DNA from: Brumimicrobium sp964585545
GTDB taxonomy: Bacteria > Bacteroidota > Bacteroidia > Flavobacteriales_D > Crocinitomicaceae
Direction of reading: 5' to 3'
NCBI GenBank assembly: GCA_964585545.1
Contig: CAZPDT010000012.1
Location: forward strand, 1 to 64,000
DNA length: 64,000 bases
A program made the translations under genes and the position numbers. Shown here in pieces: positions 26,731-35,328 of the stretch (position 1 is the stretch's first letter; the number at the start of each line of letters is the position of its first letter). The notes under the pieces are model-generated. The model searched no databases. It had not been told where the DNA came from and was given only the letters and a program-made list of their open reading frames with translations.

Positions 26731-27863
26731 ACTTCTATTGTTTTAGGTTGTACCTCTTGGATGTTATTTTCTTGAACAAAAAAAGATTTATACTCAATTC
26801 CATTCTTCTCAAAAATAGATGCAATCCGCGCTTGGTCAGTATCGGTAATCAAAACCTGTCCAAAATCCTGGTCATTTACCATTTGCATTAAACGCTCTAC
26901 CCTTTCATTGTCTAATTTATCAAAAATATCATCAAGGAGCAAAACAGGTTTTTGGTTCAATTGTGAATATAACCATTCATACTGTGCTAATTTTAACGCA
27001 ATTAAATATGATTTTTGTTGACCTTGAGAACCAAATTTTTTAATCGGATGCCCTTTTATCGTAAAAACAAAATCATCTTTATGGGTTCCAACAGTTGTGA
27101 ATTGCCTTCTTAAATCATCATTTTGTGCTTTACTTAGGAGTTCTTTCAATGAATTATCAAAGAGTTGAGAGCGATATTCCAAGCCCACTTCCTCAGCATC
27201 ATTTGCAATCCACTGGTAATATTTTTTAAAAATGGGAATAAAATTTTCTAAAGCTTTTTTTCGTTCCCGGTGAATTGTTTCGCCATATATTATCAATTGT
27301 TCATTCCATACCTCAATCCCTTCTGCTTCAAAAAAAACATGAGGAGAAATGTTTTTTAACAATGCATTGCGTTGTGCCAATACCTTTTTGTATTTTACAG
27401 CATCATTTAAAAATTCGCGGTTAAATTGTGAAATAATACTGTCCATCCACTTCCGCCTAATATCACTTCCTTCAACAATCAAATTCCTGTCATAAGGAGA
27501 AATCATTACCGTAGGGAATTGCCCGACATGATCTGCCAATTTTTCATAAGTAATTTTATTTTTTTTAAGAACTTTCTTTTGTCCTTTCTTTACCCCACAA
27601 TAAACTGTCTCTTCATTATTGTTCTTGTTCCAAATGCTTTGGATAACAAAAAAAGGTTCTCCAAATAAGATGTTCTGACTGTCAACAGGATTCATATACG
27701 ATTTGCAGATACTCAAATAATATATAGCATCCAAAACATTCGTCTTCCCTGCACCATTCTGACCAATAAAGCAGTTAATGGCTGGAGATAACGATAAGTC
27801 GGCTTGTTTGTAATTCTTAAAATTAATCAAGCTCAATTGAGACAAATGTAAATGGTTTTCCAC
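26727..27863 (-). CDS. recF: DNA replication and repair protein RecF
   Basis: The 378-residue SMC-like ATPase loads RecA onto gapped DNA with RecO and RecR. Walker A is GQNGAGKT at 34-41. The conserved YDRNLIVEGSDIRRKWMD segment lies near 140, the ABC-type signature FGSQGQQKS near 280, and Walker B LLLDDIFDKLDNERV near 310. The N-terminus LSLINFKNYKQ is the usual RecF start. It is first in a two-gene operon with the DUF721 gene and is divergent from a TPR gene across a tandem-repeat array. Confidence 0.95.
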   Translation of the reverse strand: MENHLHLSQLSLINFKNYKQADLSLSPAINCFIGQNGAGKTNVLDAIYYLSICKSYMNPVDSQNILFGEPFFVIQSIWNKNNNEETVYCGVKKGQKKVLKKNKITYEKLADHVGQFPTVMISPYDRNLIVEGSDIRRKWMDSIISQFNREFLNDAVKYKKVLAQRNALLKNISPHVFFEAEGIEVWNEQLIIYGETIHRERKKALENFIPIFKKYYQWIANDAEEVGLEYRSQLFDNSLKELLSKAQNDDLRRQFTTVGTHKDDFVFTIKGHPIKKFGSQGQQKSYLIALKLAQYEWLYSQLNQKPVLLLDDIFDKLDNERVERLMQMVNDQDFGQVLITDTDQARIASIFEKNGIEYKSFFVQENNIQEVQPKTIEV

Positions 27864-27891
27864 GCTGTAAAGATAGTTAAAATGTAAGAGT

Positions 27892-28106
27892 TATTCAATT
27901 ATGAATTACGAATTGTTCAATTAGGAATTACGAATTGTTCAATTAGGAATTACGAATTGTTCAATTAGGAATTACGAATTATTCGATTATGAATTACGAA
28001 TTGTTCAATTATGAATTACGAATTGTTTGATTAGAAATTACGAATTGTTCAATTAGGAATTACGAATTGTTCGATTAGGAATTCTCTCATTCGGAATTGT
28101 TTTTCT
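27892..28106. repeat. 22-bp direct tandem repeat array, eight full units
   Basis: The unit GAATTACGAATTGTTCAATTAG recurs with an exact 22-base period at 27903, 27925, 27947, 27969, 27991, 28013, 28035 and 28057. Degenerate partial units lie on both sides. Units differ at a few positions only (TTAG or TTAT, TTCAATT or TTCGATT). Each unit can fold a mini-hairpin (AATTG-TT-CAATT). There are no unique spacers, so it is not a CRISPR array. It sits in the divergent promoter region of recF and the TPR gene. Confidence 0.95.
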
Positions 28107-28169
28107 CAATAAAAAAGTTACCAACACCATACTTTTAAAAAAATCTTAGTATTCATTAAAAAAAAAACT

Positions 28170-28177
28170 TACTTTTG
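28170..28177 (+). promoter_or_regulatory. Candidate -7 box for the TPR-ribH-glmM block
   Basis: TACTTTTG matches TAnnTTTG, 23 bases before the ATG at 28201, giving a short leader. No exact TTG at the -33 spacing is seen. Confidence 0.4.
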
Positions 28178-28200
28178 CAATTGCTTAAATTAGCGAAATT

Positions 28201-28842
28201 ATGAGTGAAGGAATATCAAAAGAAGAAATTATCGAGGAGTTCAAAGGGAACAAAGTCCTCAAGTTTTCCACATACGCTGTTGGAATCATTGTTTTAATTG
28301 TTTTGGGTTTTTTAGGCTATAAAAAATTCATAGCTGGCCCCAAGCAAGAATCATCAAAGGTTGAAGTTGCAGATGCTATCATGTATCTCGAGAAGGATTC
28401 TACACAAATGGCATTGGATGAATTTGAATATCTCGCCAGTGAATATAAAGGATACAAAGGCGGAGAGATTTCCAAATATGCCTTGGGCAACATCTATTTC
28501 AAACAAGGTGATTATGAAGCCGCTTTAAATGCATTAAAAGACGTTAAAATCAATGACACTTACTTGATGACGCTAGCTATAGGAACACAAGGTGATTGTT
28601 ATTCGGAACTGGGCGATTATCCAAAAGCAGTGGAAATGTACATCAAAGCGGCTCAACGTGTAGATAACAAAGTAACTTCTCCTATGTATTTTTTTAAAGC
28701 AGGATTAAATGCTGAGGAAGCAGGAGATTATGAGAAAGCTGCCGAATACTACAAGGTGATTAAAGATAAGTATGTATCGTTTTCTAGCCAAAAAGGCATA
28801 GAGAAATACATCACACGGGCAGAGAACATGAAAATTGATTAA
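28201..28842 (+). CDS. Membrane-anchored tetratricopeptide repeat protein
   Basis: The 213-residue protein has a cytoplasmic N-terminus, one transmembrane segment at about 24-43 (TYAVGIIVLIVLGFLGYKKF) and a periplasmic helical-repeat domain. At least three TPR-like units are readable, for example YALGNIYFKQGDYEAALNAL, GDCYSELGDYPKAVEMYIKA and GLNAEEAGDYEKAAEYYKVI. The architecture resembles YfgM-type inner-membrane TPR proteins that assist periplasmic folding, but the assignment is by layout only. It is followed after 2 bases by ribH. Confidence 0.8.
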   Translation: MSEGISKEEIIEEFKGNKVLKFSTYAVGIIVLIVLGFLGYKKFIAGPKQESSKVEVADAIMYLEKDSTQMALDEFEYLASEYKGYKGGEISKYALGNIYFKQGDYEAALNALKDVKINDTYLMTLAIGTQGDCYSELGDYPKAVEMYIKAAQRVDNKVTSPMYFFKAGLNAEEAGDYEKAAEYYKVIKDKYVSFSSQKGIEKYITRAENMKID

Positions 28843-28844
28843 TT

Positions 28845-29333
28845 GTGGCATCAAAAAATAAGAACTTATCTTCTTACGACAAAGAAACTATACCCAACGG
28901 TGCCGATTTTAAAATCGGCATTGTTGTTTCAGAGTGGAATGAAAACATCACTTCTGCTCTTTTGAAGGGTGCTAAAAATACTCTTATGGAGCATGGTGTA
29001 AACATTAACAATATTGTTGTTCACTATACTCCTGGTTCATTTGAACTCACATTGGGATCACAATGGCTACTTGAAAAAGAGGAAATCGATGGGGTTATTG
29101 CTATTGGCTCTGTGATTCAAGGTGAAACCAAACATTTTGACTTTATTTGCTCTTCCACCGCACACGGGATAAAAGATGTTGGGCTCAAATACAATAAACC
29201 CGCTATATTTTGCGTATTAACAGACAACACAATGCAACAAGCCATCGACCGTTCTGGTGGGGAACATGGAAATAAAGGCGTCGAAGCGGCCGTTGCTTGT
29301 TTGAAAATGGTACATTTGAAGAATTCAATATAA
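28845..29333 (+). CDS. ribH: 6,7-dimethyl-8-ribityllumazine synthase
   Basis: The 162-residue enzyme of riboflavin biosynthesis condenses 5-amino-6-ribitylaminouracil with dihydroxybutanone phosphate and forms icosahedral or pentameric shells. The start is GTG at 28845, two bases after the TPR stop. Active-site segments are SEWNENIT near 29-36, TPGSFELTL (62-70), IGSVIQGETKHFDF with catalytic His97, and DRSGGEHGNKG with phosphate-binding Arg136. Other rib genes are not in the window. Confidence 0.95.
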   Translation: MASKNKNLSSYDKETIPNGADFKIGIVVSEWNENITSALLKGAKNTLMEHGVNINNIVVHYTPGSFELTLGSQWLLEKEEIDGVIAIGSVIQGETKHFDFICSSTAHGIKDVGLKYNKPAIFCVLTDNTMQQAIDRSGGEHGNKGVEAAVACLKMVHLKNSI

Positions 29334-29345
29334 AAAGATACAATT

Positions 29346-30758
29346 TTGGCTTTAATTAAATCAATTTCTGGAATCCGGGGAACCATTGGTGGAGCTGTTG
29401 GTGAAGGACTTACCCCTCTCGACATTGTTAAGTTTGCCTCTGCTTACGGCGTTTGGTTACAAGACGAAAATAATGCGAAAAAACTGACAGTCATCGTAGG
29501 TCGTGATGCAAGAATATCAGGAATCATTGTCAGTGACTTGGTTGTAGCCTCTTTAAGAAGTCTAGGAATAAATGTAATTGACTTGGGATTATCTACAACA
29601 CCTACCGTTGAAATGGCTGTTATAATGGAAAAAGTACATGGTGGAATAGTCCTTACGGCCAGTCATAATCCCAAAGAATGGAACGCTCTTAAATTGTTAA
29701 ATAGCGACGGTGAGTTTCTCTCTAATGCTGACGGATTAAAAGTTCTTGAGATTGCCGAGAAAGAAACTTTTGATTTTGCGGAAGTCGACGACCTCGGTAA
29801 ATACACTTTAAATAGTGAATATATTCAAAAACATATCGATGCCGTTTTACAACTTCCGTATGTCGATAAAGCCGCCATTGCTGCAGCTGATTTTTCAATT
29901 ATTGTTGATGCCGTAAATTCTTCCGGAGGGATTGCTGTTCCGCTCCTATTGGATGCTCTTGGTGTTAAAAATGTTACTGGAATCCATTGTGAACCGACGG
30001 GTGAATTTGCTCATAATCCTGAACCTTTGCCCGAGCATCTTGAAGATTTGTCTAAAGCTATAATTGCCCACAATGCTGATTTGGGAATAACTGTAGATCC
30101 CGATGTAGACCGTTTAGCAATGGTTTGTGAAGATGGGACAATGTTTGGCGAAGAATATACATTAGTTGCAGTAGCCGACTCCATTCTCTCACAGAAAGGT
30201 GGAACCACAGTTTCAAATCTTTCTTCAACACGTGCGCTTCGAGATATAACAGAAAAACATGGATATGAACATTTCACTTCTGCTGTTGGGGAAGTAAATG
30301 TAGTTGCAAAAATGAAAGAAGTAAATGCTGTTATTGGTGGAGAAGGCAATGGCGGCGTAATTCTTCCCGAATTACATTATGGTAGAGATGCACTGGTAGG
30401 TATCGCTCTTTTCCTCACCCATCTGGCAAAAAGTAATATAAAATGCTCGGAATTGAGAGACAGTTACCCGAAATACACCATCTCAAAAAATAAAATTCAA
30501 TTGACTCCTGAAACAAATGTCGATGAAATTTTTTCTCAAATTGCAGAGAATAACCGTAATTTTGAAGTGGATTTAACGGATGGTGTTAAAATCTATTTAG
30601 ATAAAGAATGGATTCATTTACGTAAAAGTAATACAGAGCCAATCATTAGAATCTATGCAGAAAGTGAAAGCAAAATAAAGGCCGAAAAATTGGCTGAAAA
30701 AACAATTTCAGAGATCAATTCAATTATCTCTAAGCGTAAAAAAAATATGCTTTCATAA
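29346..30758 (+). CDS. glmM: Phosphoglucosamine mutase-like phosphohexomutase
   Basis: The 470-residue alpha-D-phosphohexomutase likely isomerises glucosamine 6-phosphate to glucosamine 1-phosphate for UDP-GlcNAc synthesis. The phosphoserine loop TASHNP has catalytic Ser106, the metal loop is DPDVDRLA (Asp251, Asp253, Asp255), the sugar loop GGEGNGGVI is near 333, and the C-terminal phosphate site RKSNTEPIIRIYAES is present. The frame opens with TTG at 29346, giving the conserved SISGIRGT N-terminus, and no ATG lies near enough to substitute. A second family member is at 37768. The glmM assignment is favoured by the SGIRGTIGG start typical of Bacteroidota; phosphomannomutase remains possible. 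Confidence 0.85.
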   Translation: MALIKSISGIRGTIGGAVGEGLTPLDIVKFASAYGVWLQDENNAKKLTVIVGRDARISGIIVSDLVVASLRSLGINVIDLGLSTTPTVEMAVIMEKVHGGIVLTASHNPKEWNALKLLNSDGEFLSNADGLKVLEIAEKETFDFAEVDDLGKYTLNSEYIQKHIDAVLQLPYVDKAAIAAADFSIIVDAVNSSGGIAVPLLLDALGVKNVTGIHCEPTGEFAHNPEPLPEHLEDLSKAIIAHNADLGITVDPDVDRLAMVCEDGTMFGEEYTLVAVADSILSQKGGTTVSNLSSTRALRDITEKHGYEHFTSAVGEVNVVAKMKEVNAVIGGEGNGGVILPELHYGRDALVGIALFLTHLAKSNIKCSELRDSYPKYTISKNKIQLTPETNVDEIFSQIAENNRNFEVDLTDGVKIYLDKEWIHLRKSNTEPIIRIYAESESKIKAEKLAEKTISEINSIISKRKKNMLS

Positions 30759-30770
30759 CAGTTGTGAAGA

Positions 30771-30800
30771 TTGACGCTGCACAATAACATTTTAAGTTTG
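30771..30800 (+). promoter_or_regulatory. Candidate Bacteroidota promoter before the cysteine desulfurase
   Basis: TTG at 30771-30773 is followed after 19 bases by TAAGTTTG at 30793-30800, a full TTG-N19-TAnnTTTG match. The ATG is at 30806, so transcription from here would start at or next to the codon, giving a leaderless or nearly leaderless mRNA. This is unusual and limits confidence. Confidence 0.4.
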
Positions 30801-30805
30801 AAACA

Positions 30806-31957
30806 ATGAAAAAGGTTTATTTAGATAATGCTGCTACTACTCCAATTGCTTCAGAAGTGTTTGAAGAAATGATTCCTTATTTAAAAAATGAATTCGGGAA
30901 TCCTTCTTCACAACATTCTATTGGTCGGCAAGCTAAAGGAACATTAGAAACGTCCCGGAGAAAAGTGGCAAAATTTATTCATGCACAACCCGCTGAAATT
31001 GTTTTTACTTCAGGAGGAACAGAAGCTGATAACATGGCTCTCAACATTGCCATCAATCGACTGGGCGTTCAACGTATTATTACCTCAGAAATAGAGCACC
31101 ACGCAGTAATTCACACTGTTGAAAATATCTGTCAAAATCATCCTGTTGAGTACCAAATGGTGAAGTTAACGCCTAAAGGACATGTTGACCTGGACAATTT
31201 AGAAGCCTTACTGGTAAATGACGATAAAACAACTTTGGTTTCTCTAATGCATGCAAACAATGAAATAGGCAACCTTCTTCCCATCCATAAGGTAAGTCAT
31301 CTTTGCCGAAAGTACAATGCTTACTTCCATTCTGATACAGTGCAAACAATGGCCCATTATCCATTTGATCTAAAGTCTCTTGACATTGATTTTATCACTT
31401 GTTCTGCCCATAAATTTCACGGTCCAAAAGGCATTGGCTTTTTATACATTAATCGAAAGATAGATGGCATCCCTTTAATTCACGGAGGCTCACAAGAACG
31501 TGGACTGCGTGGAGGAACAGAAAATCTATATGGAATTGTTGGACTTGCTAAAGCAATGGAGCTCGCTTTCAATAATATAGAAGAACATCAAAAGCATGTG
31601 CAACAACTCAAGTCCTACATGATTGATCAACTTCAATCAAAGATTAAAGGGGTCAGTTTTTATGGTGATGCTACGAATCCTGACAAAAGTCTATACACTG
31701 TTTTAAATATTCGATTGCCCAAGACACAAAAAGCGGACATGCTTCTGTTTACGCTCGACCTCAAAGGTATTGCTTGTTCTAGCGGTTCTGCTTGTTCTTC
31801 TGGAAGTAACAAAGGATCACACGTTTTACAAGGGGTTTATACCGATACATCACATCCAAATGTGCGGTTTTCATTTTCTCGTTACACCACGAAAGACGAA
31901 ATTGACTATACTGTGAAAGTATTGAAAGAATGTTTTGAAAAAGAACTGGTAGATTAA
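30806..31957 (+). CDS. Cysteine desulfurase (NifS/IscS-like)
   Basis: The 383-residue class V PLP aminotransferase takes sulfur from cysteine for iron-sulfur clusters or tRNA thiolation. Visible are YLDNAATTP at 5-13, SGGTEADNMAL near 69-79, His99 in EIEHHAVIH, the PLP Lys203 in CSAHKFHGPKG, and catalytic Cys330 in SSGSACSSGS on the long IscS-type loop. The length is typical. No iscU, iscA or suf genes are adjacent, so the acceptor is unknown. Confidence 0.92.
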   Translation: MKKVYLDNAATTPIASEVFEEMIPYLKNEFGNPSSQHSIGRQAKGTLETSRRKVAKFIHAQPAEIVFTSGGTEADNMALNIAINRLGVQRIITSEIEHHAVIHTVENICQNHPVEYQMVKLTPKGHVDLDNLEALLVNDDKTTLVSLMHANNEIGNLLPIHKVSHLCRKYNAYFHSDTVQTMAHYPFDLKSLDIDFITCSAHKFHGPKGIGFLYINRKIDGIPLIHGGSQERGLRGGTENLYGIVGLAKAMELAFNNIEEHQKHVQQLKSYMIDQLQSKIKGVSFYGDATNPDKSLYTVLNIRLPKTQKADMLLFTLDLKGIACSSGSACSSGSNKGSHVLQGVYTDTSHPNVRFSFSRYTTKDEIDYTVKVLKECFEKELVD

Positions 31958-32097
31958 TTCCTTCTATTCTACAAAATACGTCGAGAATAAGTCCGTATCA
32001 CATTCATCCGAAAGTTTTTTTAAAGTAGACAAAAAAGTTCTGTAACCCTTTATTTTAGGGAGTCACTTTTCAAAATCCCGGAAAAAAAGTCGAGTTT

Positions 32098-32496
32098 TTA
32101 GAATAAACTGAGTTGTTTTGGTGTCCATAAGTTGGGTGGAGGTGGTGGTTTTTCTGCTTTTTGAGCAATCGGTTTGATATTATTTATCACATAATCCAGA
32201 GAAAGATAAAAGGGCTAGCAAATTCTTATTTTTTCTACAAAATTAGAAAAGGCTGATTTTCCATTTGTAACTACCCGTCTCATTAATTCCAGCAATAAGT
32301 AGGCTATCAATGCTACGAAGATTTGTGATTTCATTGCGTTTTCAGACGTTCCTACAAAGGTCTTTATATTCAAATTTTGCTTCATCTTCTTAAAGGATAT
32401 TTCAATATCCCACCTGCGACGGTATAGTTCTGCAATAGTTGAGGCTTTCCTGGTAGTATTCAAAAAAGTGTGTCTTTTTTGAATACTACCATGTAT
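32098..32496 (-). pseudogene. 3' remnant of an IS4-type DDE transposase
   Basis: Only the C-terminal part of the transposase is left. The E-region motif YRRRWDIEISFKKMKQNL (the Y-2-R-3-E-6-K signature of IS4 transposases) is followed by a GTSENAMKSQIFVALIAYLLLELM helix. The frame is interrupted by TAG at 32215-32217. It then continues in phase through a proline-rich C-terminus (PPPPPNLWTPKQLSLF) to TAA at 32098. A stop lies just 5' of 32496 and the DDE aspartates are absent, so the element is 5'-truncated and dead. No clear terminal inverted repeats remain. The truncated end coincides with an unusual perfect hairpin (32451-32491). Confidence 0.85.
32451..32491. repeat. Perfect 18-bp inverted repeat with 5-base loop at the transposase breakpoint
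   Basis: TGGTAGTATTCAAAAAAG (32451-32468) is exactly complementary to 32474-32491, with loop TGTGT. The left arm is transposase coding sequence and the right arm is its mirror copy. This is the geometry left by a foldback or template-switch event at the breakpoint rather than that of a normal IS end. Confidence 0.85.
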
Positions 32497-32724
32497 AATT
32501 TACAGATAATCGTAATCTATATCAAAAAATGAAAAGTAAAATATAAAATCAAAAGAGTCCAAGCATTAATACAAATTTGGGGTTTACTAGTATTTGTTAG
32601 AAAAGTGATTACTTGGATGTATGTGATTTGTAATCAAAAGTAAAATAATGCGTTGAATACAGCTTGACAGTTCAACGCAGTGAATAGTTCGGATTGAATT
32701 CACAAGCCTCAGTAGAGTCAAAAA

Positions 32725-32755
32725 AAAAACCGCCTTTTAGTAAAAAGCGGTTTTT
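32725..32755 (-). terminator. Rho-independent terminator of gyrB
   Basis: On the minus strand AAAAACCGCTTTTTACTAAA leads into a hairpin (AAAAACCGC with GCGGTTTTT) followed by a run of ten T residues. It is located 27-57 bases after the gyrB stop. Confidence 0.9.
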
Positions 32756-32781
32756 ATATTATACTATTCAATAAGATTCAA

Positions 32782-34743
32782 TTATACATCTACATTGGCA
32801 TATTTAGCATTCTTTTCGATAAACGCTCTTCTTGGTGGCACTTCATCTCCCATTAGCATTGAGAAGATACGATCTGCTTCTGCTGCATTGTCTATGGTAA
32901 CTTGACGAAGCGTTCGTCGTTCGGGGTTCATCGTTGTGTCCCAAAGTTGCTCCGAATTCATTTCTCCAAGACCTTTATACCGTTGAATGTCAACTGAATT
33001 TCTTGGTTTATCACCTCTAAACTCATCTACCAATTTATAGCGCTCCTCTTCAGACCAAGCATATCCTCTCTTTTGCCCTCTTTTTATCAAATAAAGCGGA
33101 GGTGTAGCGATATACAAATATCCTCTTTCAATGAGTTCTTTCATATACCTAAAGAAGAAGGTCATAATCAATGTTTGAATATGTGCACCATCAACATCGG
33201 CATCACTCATGATTACAATTTTATGGTACCTTAGTTTATCTAGGTTTAAAGCTTTAGAATCTTCTTCTGTACCAATAGAAACACCCAGTGCAGTATATAT
33301 ATTTTTGATTTCTTCGTTTTCAAAAATTCTGTACTGCATTGCTTTTTCAACATTCAAAATTTTACCCCTTAACGGCATAATCGCTTGAAAGTTTCTATCT
33401 CGCCCTTGCTTTGCTGTTCCTCCCGCAGAATCTCCCTCAACAAGGAATATTTCACAAACTTCTGGATTTTTATCCGAGCAGTCAGCAAGTTTTCCTGGGA
33501 GACCACTTCCAGCCATAACACTTTTTCTTTGCACCATTTCCCGTGCTTTACGTGCTGCGTTTCTAGCGCGTGCAGCGAGAATTACCTTATCGACAATTCT
33601 TTTCGCATCTGCTGGGTGTTCTTCCAAATAATTGGCCAACATTTCAGAAACGCATTGAGAAACAGGCTTCTGAACCTCTCTATTTCCCAATTTCGTTTTG
33701 GTTTGTCCTTCAAACTGTGGCTCTGCAACCTTAATTGAAATAATTGCAGTCAAGCCTTCACGAAAATCATCTCCAGCAATTTCAATCTTCTCTTTTGTTA
33801 ACATTCCCGATTCATCGGCAAACTTTTTAAGCGTATTGGTGAGACCACGACGAAAACCTGTCAGATGCGTTCCTCCTTCATGAGTATTAATATTATTGAC
33901 ATAAGACAAAATATTCTCGTTGTATGAAGAATTGTACATCATTGCAATTTCAACAGGAATTCCATCTTTTTCTCCTTCTATGTAGATGGCCTCTTCAATA
34001 AGTGGTTCTCTATTTTTATCGAGAAAATCAACAAATTCTCTCAATCCTCCTTCGGAATGAAAGGTTTCAAATGGAGACTTTCCGTTTTCATCTTTTGAAT
34101 CTTCACGTAAATCCGAAAGCGTAATTGTAATTCCTTTATTTAAGAAAGCCAACTCTCTCATTCTTGCTTTCAGCGTATCGTAATGATAATGTGTATCTTC
34201 AAAAATTGTCTTATCAGGAGAAAATGTGATAACCGTACCATTTAGATCCGTCGTTCCAATTTCTTTAACATCGTATTGGGGAATGCCAATTTTATATTCT
34301 TGTTGGTGAATTTTTCCATTTCTATAAACAATAGCAGAGAAATTCTCTGAAAGTGCGTTTACACAAGACACTCCCACACCGTGGAGCCCACCAGATACCT
34401 TATAATTGTCTTTGTTGAACTTTCCACCTGCGTGCAAGACCGTCATTACTATTTCTAAGGCAGACTTATTTTCTTTGGAATGCATTGCAGTGGGTATTCC
34501 CCTACCGTTATCTTCCACAGTAATTGAATCATCTTCATTAATGACAACACGAATTGTATCGCAATATCCTGCCATAGCCTCATCAATTGAATTGTCAACA
34601 ACCTCATAAACAAGGTGGTGCAATCCTTTACGACCAACGTCGCCAATATACATTGCAGGACGTTTTCTAACTGCCTCTAACCCTTCTAGTATTTGGATAT
34701 TATCCGCTGAATATTCTTCTTTTTTCTTTTCAGATTCGCTCAT
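32782..34743 (-). CDS. gyrB: DNA gyrase subunit B
   Basis: The 653-residue ATPase subunit of gyrase is of the expected length for Bacteroidota. The GHKL ATP site includes EVVDNSIDEAMAGY near 46, DNGRGIPT near 78 and GGLHGVGVSCVNAL near 118. The transducer domain follows. The TOPRIM domain has EGDSAGGTAKQGRDR near 430 and the metal triad DADVDG near 510. The C-terminus carries QRYKGLGEMN. The next promoter-like signal is about 60 bases upstream and a strong terminator follows, so it is a single-gene transcript. gyrA is not in the window. Confidence 0.97.
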   Translation of the reverse strand: MSESEKKKEEYSADNIQILEGLEAVRKRPAMYIGDVGRKGLHHLVYEVVDNSIDEAMAGYCDTIRVVINEDDSITVEDNGRGIPTAMHSKENKSALEIVMTVLHAGGKFNKDNYKVSGGLHGVGVSCVNALSENFSAIVYRNGKIHQQEYKIGIPQYDVKEIGTTDLNGTVITFSPDKTIFEDTHYHYDTLKARMRELAFLNKGITITLSDLREDSKDENGKSPFETFHSEGGLREFVDFLDKNREPLIEEAIYIEGEKDGIPVEIAMMYNSSYNENILSYVNNINTHEGGTHLTGFRRGLTNTLKKFADESGMLTKEKIEIAGDDFREGLTAIISIKVAEPQFEGQTKTKLGNREVQKPVSQCVSEMLANYLEEHPADAKRIVDKVILAARARNAARKAREMVQRKSVMAGSGLPGKLADCSDKNPEVCEIFLVEGDSAGGTAKQGRDRNFQAIMPLRGKILNVEKAMQYRIFENEEIKNIYTALGVSIGTEEDSKALNLDKLRYHKIVIMSDADVDGAHIQTLIMTFFFRYMKELIERGYLYIATPPLYLIKRGQKRGYAWSEEERYKLVDEFRGDKPRNSVDIQRYKGLGEMNSEQLWDTTMNPERRTLRQVTIDNAAEADRIFSMLMGDEVPPRRAFIEKNAKYANVDV

Positions 34744-34802
34744 TTACTTAAGATAAATTAAAAATAAAAAAGTCGTCAAAATACCATTATTTTGAGACCT
34801 AA

Positions 34803-34810
34803 CAAATATA
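34803..34810 (-). promoter_or_regulatory. Candidate -7 box for gyrB
   Basis: TATATTTG on the minus strand matches TAnnTTTG, 60 bases before the gyrB ATG. No clear -33 TTG was found. Confidence 0.4.
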
Positions 34811-34942
34811 CGAAATTTATGGTTAGGAAAGGAATGTATTTATAGGTTTATCAACGAGGTTATCAACAATTATAAAGGCCTATAAAATACATTAAAAAAG
34901 AGAAGGTTTTTAGTGTATCTATTTTAATACTTATCTACTGTT

Positions 34943-35317
34943 TTAGAAATCCAAATCAATTTCTCCATTTTTTTTAATGGTATTTAATTCGAGCAAAGAA
35001 ATGATAAAATAGCCAATAACAATTAAATAAGAAAGGGGTTGGAAATAGTAATTTAATTGAGGTGTTGGTATATCAACAGCAAATAAAACAATAAAAACAA
35101 GCAATAAAAAAAACAGCATAAACGAAACAATTTTACGAAGAGAAGATAAGGGTTTATATACGATAGGATTAAGTATAGCACTCAGCATAATCCAAACAAC
35201 CAATCCTGCTTTAATCCAATAAAAATATCCATAAACATTAAAAGTCAACAACAATATAATTGCTGTTAAAAAAGCAAAGCCCTGAACAACGATATCTAAC
35301 AGTTTAAAAGTGTACAT
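34943..35317 (-). CDS. Small four-helix membrane protein of unknown function
   Basis: The 124-residue protein has four predicted membrane segments at about 10-30, 33-53, 65-83 and 92-110 and a short charged C-terminus ending in EIDLDF. I do not recognise the family. It follows the dicarboxylate symporter gene by 11 bases on the same strand, so the two are probably co-transcribed, and it could be an accessory subunit. That is inferred from position only. Start and composition look like a genuine gene rather than a shadow of another frame. Confidence 0.65.
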   Translation of the reverse strand: MYTFKLLDIVVQGFAFLTAIILLLTFNVYGYFYWIKAGLVVWIMLSAILNPIVYKPLSSLRKIVSFMLFFLLLVFIVLFAVDIPTPQLNYYFQPLSYLIVIGYFIISLLELNTIKKNGEIDLDF

Positions 35318-35328
35318 TATATCTTATT

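Larger units (their letters stand above)
27864..28200. other. Divergent intergenic region filled by tandem repeats
   Basis: The 337 bases between recF and the TPR gene contain no gene. Most of the interval is a 22-bp tandem repeat array (27892-28106). The remainder holds poly-A tracts and the candidate promoter of the TPR gene. Confidence 0.7.

Noticed and set aside
27892..28106. Tandem repeats as a CRISPR array
   Set aside because: The 22-base units follow one another directly with no unique spacers, and no cas gene is nearby.
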